Notes: generated from the letters alone by a model not told the origin. DNA of 10,000 nt from Asticcacaulis sp. (GCF_020217185.1 NZ_JAIWNX010000266.1:1-10000), one strand, 5' to 3'; positions 1 to 6,697 are shown, numbered from the stretch's first letter. Translations and numbers: made by a program.

Positions 1-572
1 GCTTCGATAATGGTCGGGGTCGGGCGATAACCACTGGAGGCCCATTGGGCCACATCCAGTCGCCGGTGACGATGCTGCGCCGCCGCGTGTCGGAGAATGT
101 CACCAAGGTCAATGACATTGGACAGCAGCGGTTTAGAGACCTGATCAAGCGCCAGTTCCGGCTGAGACAGCGGCGACGTCTTGGCCCGCGTCGCCACCAG
201 AATGGGTACGATCGACAGATGATGACTGCCCGCATGAAAGTTTTTCAGATCAAGGGCATAGTCTTCGACCTGCTCGATGGCGTGGCGGTCAAAGCCTTCG
301 CTGCCGACCTTAAATTCAATGATGAAAATGCAGTCGCCAATGACCACCACCGCATCGGCGCGTTTGCCCATGCGCGGGATGGTGAACTCGAAATAGAGGG
401 TGAAGGCCTCGATCGCCGTCAGCGCATTGCGCAGGATACGTATCTGCTGAAGCCACGCGCCCTTCTGTTCCAGATCGAGCGCAAAGGTATTGGCGCGCGC
501 CAGTTCACCGAGAATCTGATCATCGGAATCGCTGAAGAATTTCTCCCGGTCGGCGGTATAATAGGCGCGCAT
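1..572 (-). CDS. DUF2075-type protein, N-terminal part (PD-(D/E)XK-like domain), truncated by window edge
   Basis: An open frame runs from the ATG at 572-570 to the window edge without a stop (190 codons visible). The start is supported by a purine-rich AAGGGGGA just upstream. The N-terminus (MRAYY, then [12 protein letters not shown] and [12 protein letters not shown]) resembles proteins annotated as DUF2075 / Schlafen group 3 helicase-like ATPases. In these a nuclease-like domain precedes a P-loop helicase domain. Residues 60-90 fit a PD-(D/E)XK core: Glu62 in YFEFTIPR, Asp73 in KRADAVVV, then Glu86 and Lys88 in FIIEFKVG. The helicase part would lie beyond position 1 and is not seen. Known members are often annotated as DNA/RNA helicases and their cellular role is poorly defined, so a defence or repair role would be a guess. 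It is transcribed divergently from fliI with 98 bp between the starts and is probably unrelated to motility. The frame is certain; the family call is from recall. Confidence 0.8.
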   Translation of the reverse strand, partial: MRAYYTADREKFFSDSDDQILGELARANTFALDLEQKGAWLQQIRILRNALTAIEAFTLYFEFTIPRMGKRADAVVVIGDCIFIIEFKVGSEGFDRHAIEQVEDYALDLKNFHAGSHHLSIVPILVATRAKTSPLSQPELALDQVSKPLLSNVIDLGDILRHAAAQHRHRRLDVAQWASSGYRPTPTIIE

Positions 573-631
573 CTGTCCCCCTTAAGAGAGCACCGTGCCA
601 GGTCTTTCGACTATTGAAAAGTGGCAATCCG

Positions 632-645
632 TTAACCTTTCTTAA
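632..645 (+). promoter_or_regulatory. Possible CtrA-like box upstream of fliI
   Basis: Two TTAA half-sites (632-635 and 642-645) lie 25 bp before the chosen fliI start, in GTTAACCTTTCTTAAGG. The CtrA consensus of Caulobacterales is TTAA-N7-TTAA; here the gap is 6, so the match is imperfect. Caulobacter early (class II) flagellar promoters, to which fliI belongs as I recall, are CtrA-dependent. The region is shared with the divergent gene at 1-572. Another TTAA lies at 582-585. No convincing -35/-10 pair was identified. Confidence 0.35.
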
Positions 646-670
646 GGCCCCATTCACCATACTCACGGCC

Positions 671-2002
671 ATGCAGGACCTTCTCCATACCGCTCGCAAT
701 ATCGACCCGATGCAGGTCTATGGCCGTGTGGCCGTGGTCAATGGCTTGCTGATCGAAGCCAAGGGCGGCATGTCGTTCATGGAGGTGGGCTCGCGCTGTG
801 AGATCATGCGCCGCCACGATGCTCCCCTGCCCGTCGAAGTCGTCGGTTTCCGCGAAGACCGCGCCCTGATGATGCCTTTCGGCCCGGTCGAAGGCGTCGC
901 CCCCGGTGCCGAAATCCGCATTTCGAACGAAGGGGCCAAGGTCTATCCTTCGACCGCCTGGCTGGGGCGGATTATTGACGCCTTCGGTGAGCCCATCGAC
1001 GGGCTGGGGCCCTTGCCCAAGGGCGGCATCGGTTACCCGCTGAAGGCCGCGCCGCCGCCAGCCCATTCGCGCGCACGGGTGGGGGAGCGCCTCGACCTCG
1101 GCGTGCGGGCGATGAATGTCTTTACCACCTGCTGCCGCGGTCAGCGCCTGGGGGTGTTCGCAGGCTCAGGCGTCGGCAAGTCGGTGCTTCTGTCCATGCT
1201 GGCGCGCGAAGCGGCCTGTGACGCGGTGGTGGTCGGGCTGATCGGGGAACGCGGTCGCGAAGTGCGTGAATTCGTCGAAGAAACGCTTGGCGAGGCCGGC
1301 ATTGCGCGCGCCATCGTCGTCGTGGCCACCTCGGACGAACCCGCCCTGAAACGGCGGCAGGCGGCCTATATGACGCTGGCCCTGTCGGAGTTTCTGCGCG
1401 ATCAGGGGCTTGAGGTCCTGTGCCTGATGGACTCGGTGACGCGCTTTGCCATGGCCCAGCGTGAGATCGGTCTGGCCACCGGTGAACCGCCAACGACCAA
1501 GGGCTATACCCCCACCTGTTTTGCTGAGTTGCCCAAGCTGCTTGAGCGCGCCGGTCCCGGTCCGATGCTGCCCGACGGTACGCAAACCGGCCCCATTACC
1601 GGGCTGTTCACCGTGCTGGTCGATGGCGATGACCACAATGAGCCGATTGCCGACGCTGTGCGCGGTATTCTGGACGGCCACATCGTGATGAGCCGTTCGA
1701 TTGCCGAACGCGGCCGCTTCCCGGCCATCGACGTGCTGAAAAGCATCAGCCGCACCATGCCAGGCTGTCAGACCCTCCCCGAACGGGAGGTGGTGCGCAA
1801 TGCCCGCGCCGTCATGTCGGCCTATACCAATATGGAAGAACTGATCCGCATCGGGGCCTATCGCACGGGGGCCGATCCGCTGGTCGATCGGGCGATTCAG
1901 CTCAACCCCAGCATCGAACAATTTCTGTCGCAAAGCCCCGATGAGGCCACAAGTCTTGACGACTCCTTTACCCTTTTGGGCCAGATTCTCAGCTCTCAAT
2001 AA
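671..2002 (+). CDS. fliI: Flagellar type III export ATPase FliI
   Basis: FliI is the hexameric ATPase, related to the F1 beta subunit, that energises and prepares substrates for flagellar protein export at the cytoplasmic base of the basal body. The 443-residue product has an N-terminal beta-barrel-like region (about 1-90). The catalytic core carries Walker A AGSGVGKS at 164-171, the [10 protein letters not shown] motif, a Walker B strand ending LCLMDS with Asp254, and a C-terminal helical domain. The frame extends upstream to a TTG at 614, but ATG 671 gives the usual family length and the conserved opening [19 protein letters not shown] near the N-terminus. No strong ribosome binding site precedes it. 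fliJ follows after 12 bp. A CtrA-like box lies just upstream. Confidence 0.97.
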   Translation: MQDLLHTARNIDPMQVYGRVAVVNGLLIEAKGGMSFMEVGSRCEIMRRHDAPLPVEVVGFREDRALMMPFGPVEGVAPGAEIRISNEGAKVYPSTAWLGRIIDAFGEPIDGLGPLPKGGIGYPLKAAPPPAHSRARVGERLDLGVRAMNVFTTCCRGQRLGVFAGSGVGKSVLLSMLAREAACDAVVVGLIGERGREVREFVEETLGEAGIARAIVVVATSDEPALKRRQAAYMTLALSEFLRDQGLEVLCLMDSVTRFAMAQREIGLATGEPPTTKGYTPTCFAELPKLLERAGPGPMLPDGTQTGPITGLFTVLVDGDDHNEPIADAVRGILDGHIVMSRSIAERGRFPAIDVLKSISRTMPGCQTLPEREVVRNARAVMSAYTNMEELIRIGAYRTGADPLVDRAIQLNPSIEQFLSQSPDEATSLDDSFTLLGQILSSQ

Positions 2003-2003
2003 G

Positions 2004-2007
2004 GGAG
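2004..2007 (+). promoter_or_regulatory. Ribosome binding site of fliJ
   Basis: GGAG lies immediately after the fliI stop (TAAGGGAG) and 7 nt before ATG 2015. It favours ATG 2015 over the GTG directly before it at 2012. Confidence 0.7.
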
Positions 2008-2014
2008 TAGCGTG

Positions 2015-2428
2015 ATGGCCTCGTGGGTAAAGTCTCTGATCCGTATTTCGACTTTCGAGGTGGAGACGTTACAGAAACGTCTGGCCGAGGTCGCCACCCG
2101 CCGCACGCACGTCGAAATGAAGATTTCGACCCTCGATGCCGAACTGGCGCTTGAAATCGCCCGCGCCGCGCAGGAGCCCGCCTTCAGCTTCGACCTGACC
2201 GCCTATAAAAAGGGCTGGGCCCAGCGCCGCGAACAGTGCGTCTCGGAACTGGAGCTGATCGCGCACGAAGAGGCCGGTATTCGCGATTCGCTGAATGGGG
2301 CCTTTGAAGAACTGAAGAAGTTTGAGCACGTCGCCGAAACGACCCGTCTGTCGAAGGTGGCGGCTGAACTGAAGCGCGAAAGCGAGGCTATGGACGAAGC
2401 CGCCCTGCGTCTGCGCTTCGCCGGCTAA
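2015..2428 (+). CDS. fliJ: Flagellar export protein FliJ
   Basis: This is a 137-residue protein, the expected size for FliJ. It is mostly charged helix with heptad-like spacing (VETLQKRLAEVATRR, then alternating Glu/Lys/Arg/Ala to the end), consistent with the antiparallel coiled coil of FliJ. FliJ inserts into the centre of the FliI hexamer like the gamma subunit of F1 and contacts FlhA and export chaperones. Sequence conservation in this family is low, so the call rests on size, coiled-coil character and position directly after fliI (12 bp gap). An in-frame GTG at 2012 directly precedes the ATG; the ATG is better spaced from the GGAG site. A xylanase-type gene follows 19 bp after the stop. 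Confidence 0.88.
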   Translation: MASWVKSLIRISTFEVETLQKRLAEVATRRTHVEMKISTLDAELALEIARAAQEPAFSFDLTAYKKGWAQRREQCVSELELIAHEEAGIRDSLNGAFEELKKFEHVAETTRLSKVAAELKRESEAMDEAALRLRFAG

Positions 2429-2447
2429 AACTATCGCAGGGGGACAG

Positions 2448-3527
2448 GTGACGACAAAACCCCAAGATTTCCCCCGCCGCACGGCTCTGGCCGCATTGGG
2501 GGCCGGTATGGGCGCGGCCCTGCTCAGCGCCTGCGGGCGCGGCGAAGCGGCCACCGGTGCCATCGCGCCTCTGAAATCGCACGCGCCTTTTCCGCTCGGC
2601 GTCTGCGCCATGACCGCGCAGATGGGCGATCCGCAATGGGCCGCCATGATCGCCACCCATTTCGACCGCCTCACGCCGGAATGGGAAATGAAGATGGAAT
2701 ACATCCTCCAGCCCGACGGCAGCCTGCGCTTCGACGCGCCCGACCGCATCGTGCAGCAGGCCCGCAACTATGGTCAGTCCGTTCTGGGGCATACCCTGAT
2801 CTGGTACGCGCAGGACGGCGACTCTTTCCAGAGGCTGAAAGGCAACCGCCCGGCGTTCGAGACCGCCTATCGCGCCTATATCCGCGACGTGATGACCCAC
2901 TACAAAGGCCATGTCGATGGCTGGGACGTGGTCAATGAACCCATTCTGGACGACGGGTCGGACCTGCGCGACTGCCTGTGGCGCGAGGTTTTGGGCGACG
3001 CCTATATCGACATCGCCTATCAGGCCGCGCATGAGGCCGACCCGGCCTGCCCGCTGATCCTCAACGACTACAATCTCGAATACTACCCGGCCAAGCGCAA
3101 ACGCTTCCTCTCTCTGGTCGAGGGGATGCTGACACGCGGCGTGCCTCTGCATGTGCTGGGTACGCAGACCCATATCGCCGCTGATCTCCCCAGAGGCGCG
3201 ATCCGTGAGACCCTGCGTGATCTGGCGGCGACGGGGCTGAAAATCCATCTGTCGGAACTCGACATCAGCCTGAAAGAAGCGGCGAAAAACACGCTCGATT
3301 TCAAAGATTACCGCGATGCCCAACGCGCCCTTTACGAAGAGGCCGCCGAAGCCTATGCGGCCCTGCCCTCGGCGCAGCAGTTCGGACTGACCGTCTGGGG
3401 CCTGCGCGACAAGGACTCGTGGTATAACCGCAAGGACAGGGGGCTGATCGCCGACGAGCCATTGTTGTTCGATGATGCAGGGCAGCTCAAACCCGTCGGT
3501 CAGGCCTTCGTCAAAGCGCTGGGATAA
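2448..3527 (+). CDS. GH10 endo-1,4-beta-xylanase, predicted Tat-exported lipoprotein
   Basis: This is a glycoside hydrolase family 10 enzyme that would cleave internal beta-1,4 bonds of xylan. The N-terminus has a twin-arginine motif (FPRRTAL, Arg10-Arg11), a hydrophobic stretch and a lipobox LLSAC with Cys29, so a folded lipid-anchored product in the cell envelope is likely. The catalytic domain fills the rest. Acid/base Glu164 is in WDVVNEP, nucleophile Glu270 in HLSELDI, with support residues His115/Trp119/Gln122 (GHTLIWYAQ), Gln240/His242 (GTQTHI), Trp317 and Trp325 (TVWGLRDKDSW). The Asn that normally follows the conserved Glu at the -2 subsite (EN..K motif) is Trp79 here (PEWEMK). The start is GTG 2448, preceded by AGGGGGA. 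It lies 19 bp after fliJ on the same strand, so co-transcription with fliIJ is possible. Substrate is inferred from family only. Confidence 0.93.
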   Translation: MTTKPQDFPRRTALAALGAGMGAALLSACGRGEAATGAIAPLKSHAPFPLGVCAMTAQMGDPQWAAMIATHFDRLTPEWEMKMEYILQPDGSLRFDAPDRIVQQARNYGQSVLGHTLIWYAQDGDSFQRLKGNRPAFETAYRAYIRDVMTHYKGHVDGWDVVNEPILDDGSDLRDCLWREVLGDAYIDIAYQAAHEADPACPLILNDYNLEYYPAKRKRFLSLVEGMLTRGVPLHVLGTQTHIAADLPRGAIRETLRDLAATGLKIHLSELDISLKEAAKNTLDFKDYRDAQRALYEEAAEAYAALPSAQQFGLTVWGLRDKDSWYNRKDRGLIADEPLLFDDAGQLKPVGQAFVKALG

Positions 3528-3529
3528 CT

Positions 3530-3710
3530 CTCCTCCCTGTTGCGCAGCAATGGGGAGGTGGCATCTGAGCGAAAGCGAAGATGACGGAGGGGGATAGCGC
3601 AGATGCCTAAAACGCGCTCTATCCTTAAAGATTAGCGCCGACCCAACCGAAAGAGTCATCCCCCTCCGTCGGCTTCGCCGCCACCTCCCCACGCTTCGCG
3701 CAGGGAGGAG
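3530..3710. repeat. REP-like composite inverted repeat between convergent genes
   Basis: Two arms (3530-3595 and 3658-3710) pair in three perfect blocks. These are 10 bp (3530-3539 with 3701-3710), 12 bp (3551-3562 with 3680-3691) and 13 bp (3583-3595 with 3658-3670). The blocks are separated by non-matching inserts, most of which look like small hairpins: TTGC-gca-GCAA at 3540-3550, GGC-ttc-GCC at 3671-3679, CGC-ttc-GCG at 3692-3700. The motif GGGGAGGTGGC plus GACGGAGGGGGA resembles dispersed intergenic repeats I recall from several alphaproteobacteria. It starts 2 bp after the xylanase stop and lies where plus- and minus-strand transcripts converge. The 62-bp loop (3596-3657) has no recognised feature. 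It could end transcription, but there is no clear U-tract. Confidence 0.85.
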
Positions 3711-3712
3711 AA

Positions 3713-3818
3713 TTAGAGCGATGTGCGGAAAAGTGTGAGCGGTTTTCCGCAAAAACATCGCGACAAAACAAAAATTTAGAGCGAAATGGCGATTCCACCT
3801 AAAGTCATTTCGCTCTAG
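3713..3818. repeat. Bipartite hairpin element, copy A
   Basis: This is a 106-bp element starting TTAGAGCG and ending CGCTCTAG (terminal inverted repeats), with a third TTAGAGCG in the middle. Hairpin 1 has an outer stem GCGATGT (3718-3724) with ACATCGC (3755-3761) and an inner stem GCGGAAAA (3725-3732) with TTTTCCGC (3743-3750), loop GTGTGAGCGG. Hairpin 2 pairs AGAGCGAAATG (3778-3788) with CATTTCGCTCT (3806-3816). The linker GACAAAACAAAAATTT separates them. Copy B at 4346-4452 has the same plan and orientation. The right end of the element overlaps the stop codon of the DUF4282 gene. It directly abuts the REP-like repeat on its left. Confidence 0.85.
3765..3817 (-). terminator. Probable intrinsic terminator of the DUF4282 gene (hairpin 2 of copy A)
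   Basis: Read on the minus strand, the stem AGAGCGAAATG / CATTTCGCTCT starts inside the TAG stop codon of the DUF4282 gene. It is followed by AAATTTTTGTTTTG, a T-rich tract of the kind that ends transcription without Rho. Confidence 0.6.
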
Positions 3819-4285
3819 TCCGCCTTCTTGGCCACGAAGAACGGGTTTTCCAGCACATCGCCTTCGACCGTTTCGGCGGCCGGGGCCTCGACCGGAGCGG
3901 TGAATACCGGATTGGCGGCGGGTTCGGCCACCACCGGCTTTGCGCCTTCGGTCACCGCGCGCAGGGCCCGCAGATCATCGGCGATGCGGAAGATGGCGAC
4001 GTAAAATTCACAGAAAGACCGCCACAGCAGCAGCGCCGCCACGAGGAACAGGAGCCCGCCGATCAGGAACGGTACGGCCAGAAAAATCCCCCACGGCATT
4101 TCTTCGCGCATGGCAATACCGACGGTGCCGCCCACCACGGCAAACAGACCCAGTGCCACCAACGCCAGACCGGCCCAGTAGATGATATGGATGACCGGCT
4201 TGGTCAGCAGGCGGTCAAAGGTCATCAGATCGACGACAATGTCTTTCGGCTTCGTGCTGCCGAAGGCTTTTTTGATCACGCCCAT
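3815..4285 (-). CDS. DUF4282 domain-containing membrane protein
   Basis: A 156-residue protein of unknown function that fits the DUF4282 pattern. It has a short lead MTFDRLLTKPVIHIIYW, two hydrophobic segments (about 31-57 and 67-88), then the conserved amphipathic WRSFCEFYVAIFRIADDL (88-105). The last 45 or so residues are Ala/Pro/Glu-rich and probably disordered. No catalytic residues are evident. Both membrane segments are short and separated by REEMPWG, suggesting a hairpin with cytoplasmic ends. The ATG at 4285 has a weak AAGG/GAGG upstream. The stop codon TAG is supplied by the end of repeat copy A, so the present C-terminus may have been set by the arrival of that element. The gene sits alone between repeat copies A and B, between the xylanase and flhA. 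Nothing ties it to motility except position. Confidence 0.82.
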   Translation of the reverse strand: MGVIKKAFGSTKPKDIVVDLMTFDRLLTKPVIHIIYWAGLALVALGLFAVVGGTVGIAMREEMPWGIFLAVPFLIGGLLFLVAALLLWRSFCEFYVAIFRIADDLRALRAVTEGAKPVVAEPAANPVFTAPVEAPAAETVEGDVLENPFFVAKKAD

Positions 4286-4345
4286 GCCCTTGCCTCTTCG
4301 TTGCGCAAACGCGCTTTGGATTTATCCAGACCCGCTGTCAATAGC

Positions 4346-4452
4346 TTAGAGCGCATTCCGAAAAGTGTGCAACGGTTTTCGGAATCAAATGCGCGGCAAA
4401 ACAAGAGGTTAGAGCTGAGTTTCGATTCAGCATGAACCAAACTCAGCTCTAA
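4346..4452. repeat. Bipartite hairpin element, copy B
   Basis: This 107-bp element has the same plan as copy A and starts TTAGAGCG. Hairpin 1 pairs ATTCCGAAAA (4355-4364) with TTTTCGGAAT (4376-4385), loop GTGTGCAACGG, with GCGC (4351-4354) and GCGC (4391-4394) closing outside a bulge. Hairpin 2 is a perfect 14-bp stem, TTAGAGCTGAGTTT (4409-4422) with AAACTCAGCTCTAA (4439-4452). The linker GGCAAAACAAGAGG matches that of copy A closely. The stems differ from those of copy A in sequence but remain paired. It lies 7 bp beyond the flhA stop and upstream of the DUF4282 gene. The remaining gap 4286-4345 shows no recognised promoter. Confidence 0.85.
4398..4452 (-). terminator. Probable terminator of flhA (hairpin 2 of copy B)
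   Basis: On the minus strand the 14-bp stem begins 8 nt after the flhA stop codon and is followed by CCTCTTGTTTTG. The T-run is interrupted, so this is a weaker intrinsic terminator than that of copy A. Confidence 0.5.
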
Positions 4453-4459
4453 CCAGATT

Positions 4460-6562
4460 CTACACCTGTCCCACCGTCCGCAGGCGGACCTTCGGATGGA
4501 TTTCGTTCTGGCTCATGACGGTGGTATTGCCGCGGAAGCGCTCGACGATCGAGCGCACATAGGGTCGGATGCCGGGGCTGGTCAGCAGCACCGCCACCTC
4601 ACCCGACATCGACACCTGCTCGAACGTATCGCGCACCGCACGGATAAATTCCTGAAGCTGCGACGGGGCCATCGACAACTGCCGCTCCTCACCCACCCCG
4701 ATCAGCGAACCGGCAAAGGCGTTTTCCCAATCGTTCGACAGGGTGACGATGGGCAGGGCCCCATCTTCGGCGCGGTTTTGCCAGCACAGTTGCCGCCCCA
4801 GACGCGAACGCACATGTTCGACCATCTGTGTCACCGACTTGGTGTGCGGGGCCACTTCGCCCAGCGCTTCGAGGATGGCGGGCAGGTCGCGGATCGAAAC
4901 GCGCTCTTTCAACAACGCCTGCAACACCCGTTGCAGCGTCGCCACCGTCACCACCGACGGGATCAGGTCGTCGATCAGCTTCTTCTGGCCCTCCGGCGCG
5001 TCTTTCAACAGCTTGGCCACCTCCGAATAGGATAGAAGCTCCGACATATTGTCCTTGAGGATTTCGGTCAGATGCGTGGTCAGGACGGTGGCCGGATCGA
5101 CAATCGTATAGCCCATAAAGGTCGCTTCTTCGCGCAGGGCATTGTCGATCCAGGTGGCGGGAATCCCGAAGGCGGGCTCCTTCATATGCTCGCCCGGCAG
5201 TTCGACCTGACGCCCGGACGGGTCCATCACCATCAGTTGCCCCAGACGCACCTCACCGGCCCCGGCCTCCATCTCCTTGAGGCGGATGGCATAGCCCTGT
5301 GTCGGCAGGCGCATATTGTCCATCAGGCGCACAAACGGCATGACGAAGCCGTATTCCTGCGCCAGAGTCCGACGCAGGGCCTTGATCTGATCGGTCAGCT
5401 TGCGCCCGTCATTGTCATTGATCAGGCCGAGAAGCCCCAGCCCCAACTCAACCTTCACATCGTCGATCGCGAGCGTTTCGGCCATGGTTTCTTCGGTCGG
5501 GGCAGCAGGGGCGGCCTCAAGTGCGGCGGCCGCCGCGGCAGGGTCTTCCTTGGGCTTGCGCCCCAGCTTCCACGCCAGAAAACCCGCCCCGATGGCAATG
5601 GCGGCAAACGGAATGATCGGCATACCGGGGACAAGGCCCAGCACGCCCGCCGTGGCCGACACCATGCCGAGCACGACCGGGTTCATGGCCAACTGCGCCA
5701 CCAGCGCCTTGTCGGCCGAGCCATCGACGCCGGACTTCGACACCAGAAAACCCGCACCCATCGAGATGATCAGGGCCGGAATCTGCGTCACCAGACCGTC
5801 GCCGACGGTGAGCTGGATATAGGTCGAAGCCGCCTCACCTGCCGGCATACCGTGCGACAGAATGCCGATCAGGATACCACCGACAATATTGATGGCGGTG
5901 ATGATCAGACCGGCAATCGCGTCGCCGCGCACGAACTTCGAGGCACCGTCCATGGCGCCGAAGAAGTTCGATTCCATCTCGACTTCCTTGCGCTTGCGCT
6001 TGGCCTCTTCCATGTCGATGATGCCCGCCGACAGGTCGGCATCAATGGCCATCTGCTTGCCCGGCATCGAGTCGAGGGTGAAGCGCGCCGACACTTCGGC
6101 AATGCGGCCCGACCCCTTGGTGATGACCACGAAGTTGATCAGGATGAAGATCGCAAAGACGATCAGCCCGATGATGAAGTTGCCCTGCATGATCAACTGG
6201 CCAAAGGCCTGAATGGTCGCACCGGCGGCGGCGTGACCTTCGTGGCCGTGGCTGAGGATCAGGCGCGTCGAAGCGACGTTCAGCGCCAGTCGGAACAGGG
6301 TGGTGATCAGCAGCACCGTCGGGAAGGCCGAAAATTCCAGCGGCTTCTTGATCAGGATGGCCGTCATCAGGATCAGCACCGAGGTGGCAATCGAGATGGA
6401 CAGCAAAAGATCGAGGAGGATGGCCGGGATGGGGATGATCAGGAAGACGATGATCATCATGATGCCGACGGCCATCACGACTTCACCGCGCTTCAACCAG
6501 CCCGCGACCTCAGACAGCTTGAAGGGCTGAACCCCTGTATTGGCTGTTGCCGCGTCCGCCAC
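4460..6562 (-). CDS. flhA: Flagellar biosynthesis protein FlhA (export gate)
   Basis: FlhA is the large export-gate protein of the flagellar type III apparatus. It forms a nonameric ring whose cytoplasmic domain receives substrates and chaperones from FliH/FliI/FliJ. At 700 residues it has the usual length. The N-terminal half holds the multi-span membrane domain, starting with a segment at about 28-50, and the FHIPEP-family hallmark FRLALNVASTRLIL. The conserved cytoplasmic loop GSGRIAEVSARFTLDSMPGK and FFGAMDGASKFVRGDAIAG follow. After an Ala/Glu/Pro-rich linker near 340-360, the rest is the cytoplasmic domain. The start is GTG 6562: a TGA lies directly before it in frame, and GGGGA lies upstream. 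It was called flbF in Caulobacter. It is transcribed from its own region, 182 bp after the upstream kinase gene, with a CtrA-like box. Confidence 0.97.
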   Translation of the reverse strand: MADAATANTGVQPFKLSEVAGWLKRGEVVMAVGIMMIIVFLIIPIPAILLDLLLSISIATSVLILMTAILIKKPLEFSAFPTVLLITTLFRLALNVASTRLILSHGHEGHAAAGATIQAFGQLIMQGNFIIGLIVFAIFILINFVVITKGSGRIAEVSARFTLDSMPGKQMAIDADLSAGIIDMEEAKRKRKEVEMESNFFGAMDGASKFVRGDAIAGLIITAINIVGGILIGILSHGMPAGEAASTYIQLTVGDGLVTQIPALIISMGAGFLVSKSGVDGSADKALVAQLAMNPVVLGMVSATAGVLGLVPGMPIIPFAAIAIGAGFLAWKLGRKPKEDPAAAAAALEAAPAAPTEETMAETLAIDDVKVELGLGLLGLINDNDGRKLTDQIKALRRTLAQEYGFVMPFVRLMDNMRLPTQGYAIRLKEMEAGAGEVRLGQLMVMDPSGRQVELPGEHMKEPAFGIPATWIDNALREEATFMGYTIVDPATVLTTHLTEILKDNMSELLSYSEVAKLLKDAPEGQKKLIDDLIPSVVTVATLQRVLQALLKERVSIRDLPAILEALGEVAPHTKSVTQMVEHVRSRLGRQLCWQNRAEDGALPIVTLSNDWENAFAGSLIGVGEERQLSMAPSQLQEFIRAVRDTFEQVSMSGEVAVLLTSPGIRPYVRSIVERFRGNTTVMSQNEIHPKVRLRTVGQV

Positions 6563-6643
6563 TCACTGTCCCCGAAACAAAAGCCTGTACCTTCGCGCAG
6601 AAGATAAACTCCTGGCATTAGGCAAAAATTACCTATGCCGTGG

Positions 6644-6658
6644 TGAAGAAAGGGTTAA
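6644..6658 (-). promoter_or_regulatory. CtrA-like box upstream of flhA
   Basis: On the minus strand TTAA-N7-TTCA (6658 to 6644, sequence CTTAACCCTTTCTTCACC) matches the CtrA consensus TTAA-N7-TTAA in seven of eight fixed positions. It lies about 80 bp before the GTG start of flhA. As I recall, Caulobacter flhA (flbF) is an early class II gene under CtrA control, so the position is as expected. It shares the core TTAACC..TTTCTT with the box before fliI. Confidence 0.5.
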
Positions 6659-6697
6659 GGCCGATTAGTGAGTAGGCTTTTAAAGAGCCTCCGGCGG

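Noticed and set aside
45..617. A 190-codon open frame on the plus strand at the left edge
   Set aside because: The minus strand of the same stretch carries a better-supported frame with a start, ribosome binding site and a nuclease-like motif; the plus-strand product looks like its shadow.
616..640. Possible sigma-54 promoter (TGGCA followed by TTAAC) before fliI
   Set aside because: The -12 GC element is missing, and fliI is expected to be an early, CtrA-type gene instead.
614..670. Extended fliI start at TTG 614
   Set aside because: It adds 19 residues with no family similarity and includes the TTAA promoter box; ATG 671 gives the usual length.
3530..3710. Rho-independent terminator for the xylanase transcript
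   Set aside because: The arms are 62 bp apart and there is no T-run after the right arm on the plus strand, so it is reported only as a repeat with a possible barrier role.
2388..3758. A 456-codon open frame on the minus strand across fliJ, the xylanase and the inverted repeat
   Set aside because: It overlaps a GH10 gene with intact catalytic motifs and runs through the repeat; no homology pattern seen.
3530..4452. CRISPR array or composite transposon in the repeat-rich region
   Set aside because: The repeats are palindromic, only two copies of one type exist, there are no regularly spaced unique spacers, and no transposase is encoded between them.
5072..6607. A 511-codon open frame on the plus strand opposite flhA
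   Set aside because: It lies antisense to the clearly conserved flhA frame, its composition is His/Asp/Gln/Arg-rich as expected from a complemented GC-rich coding frame, and no domain is recognisable.
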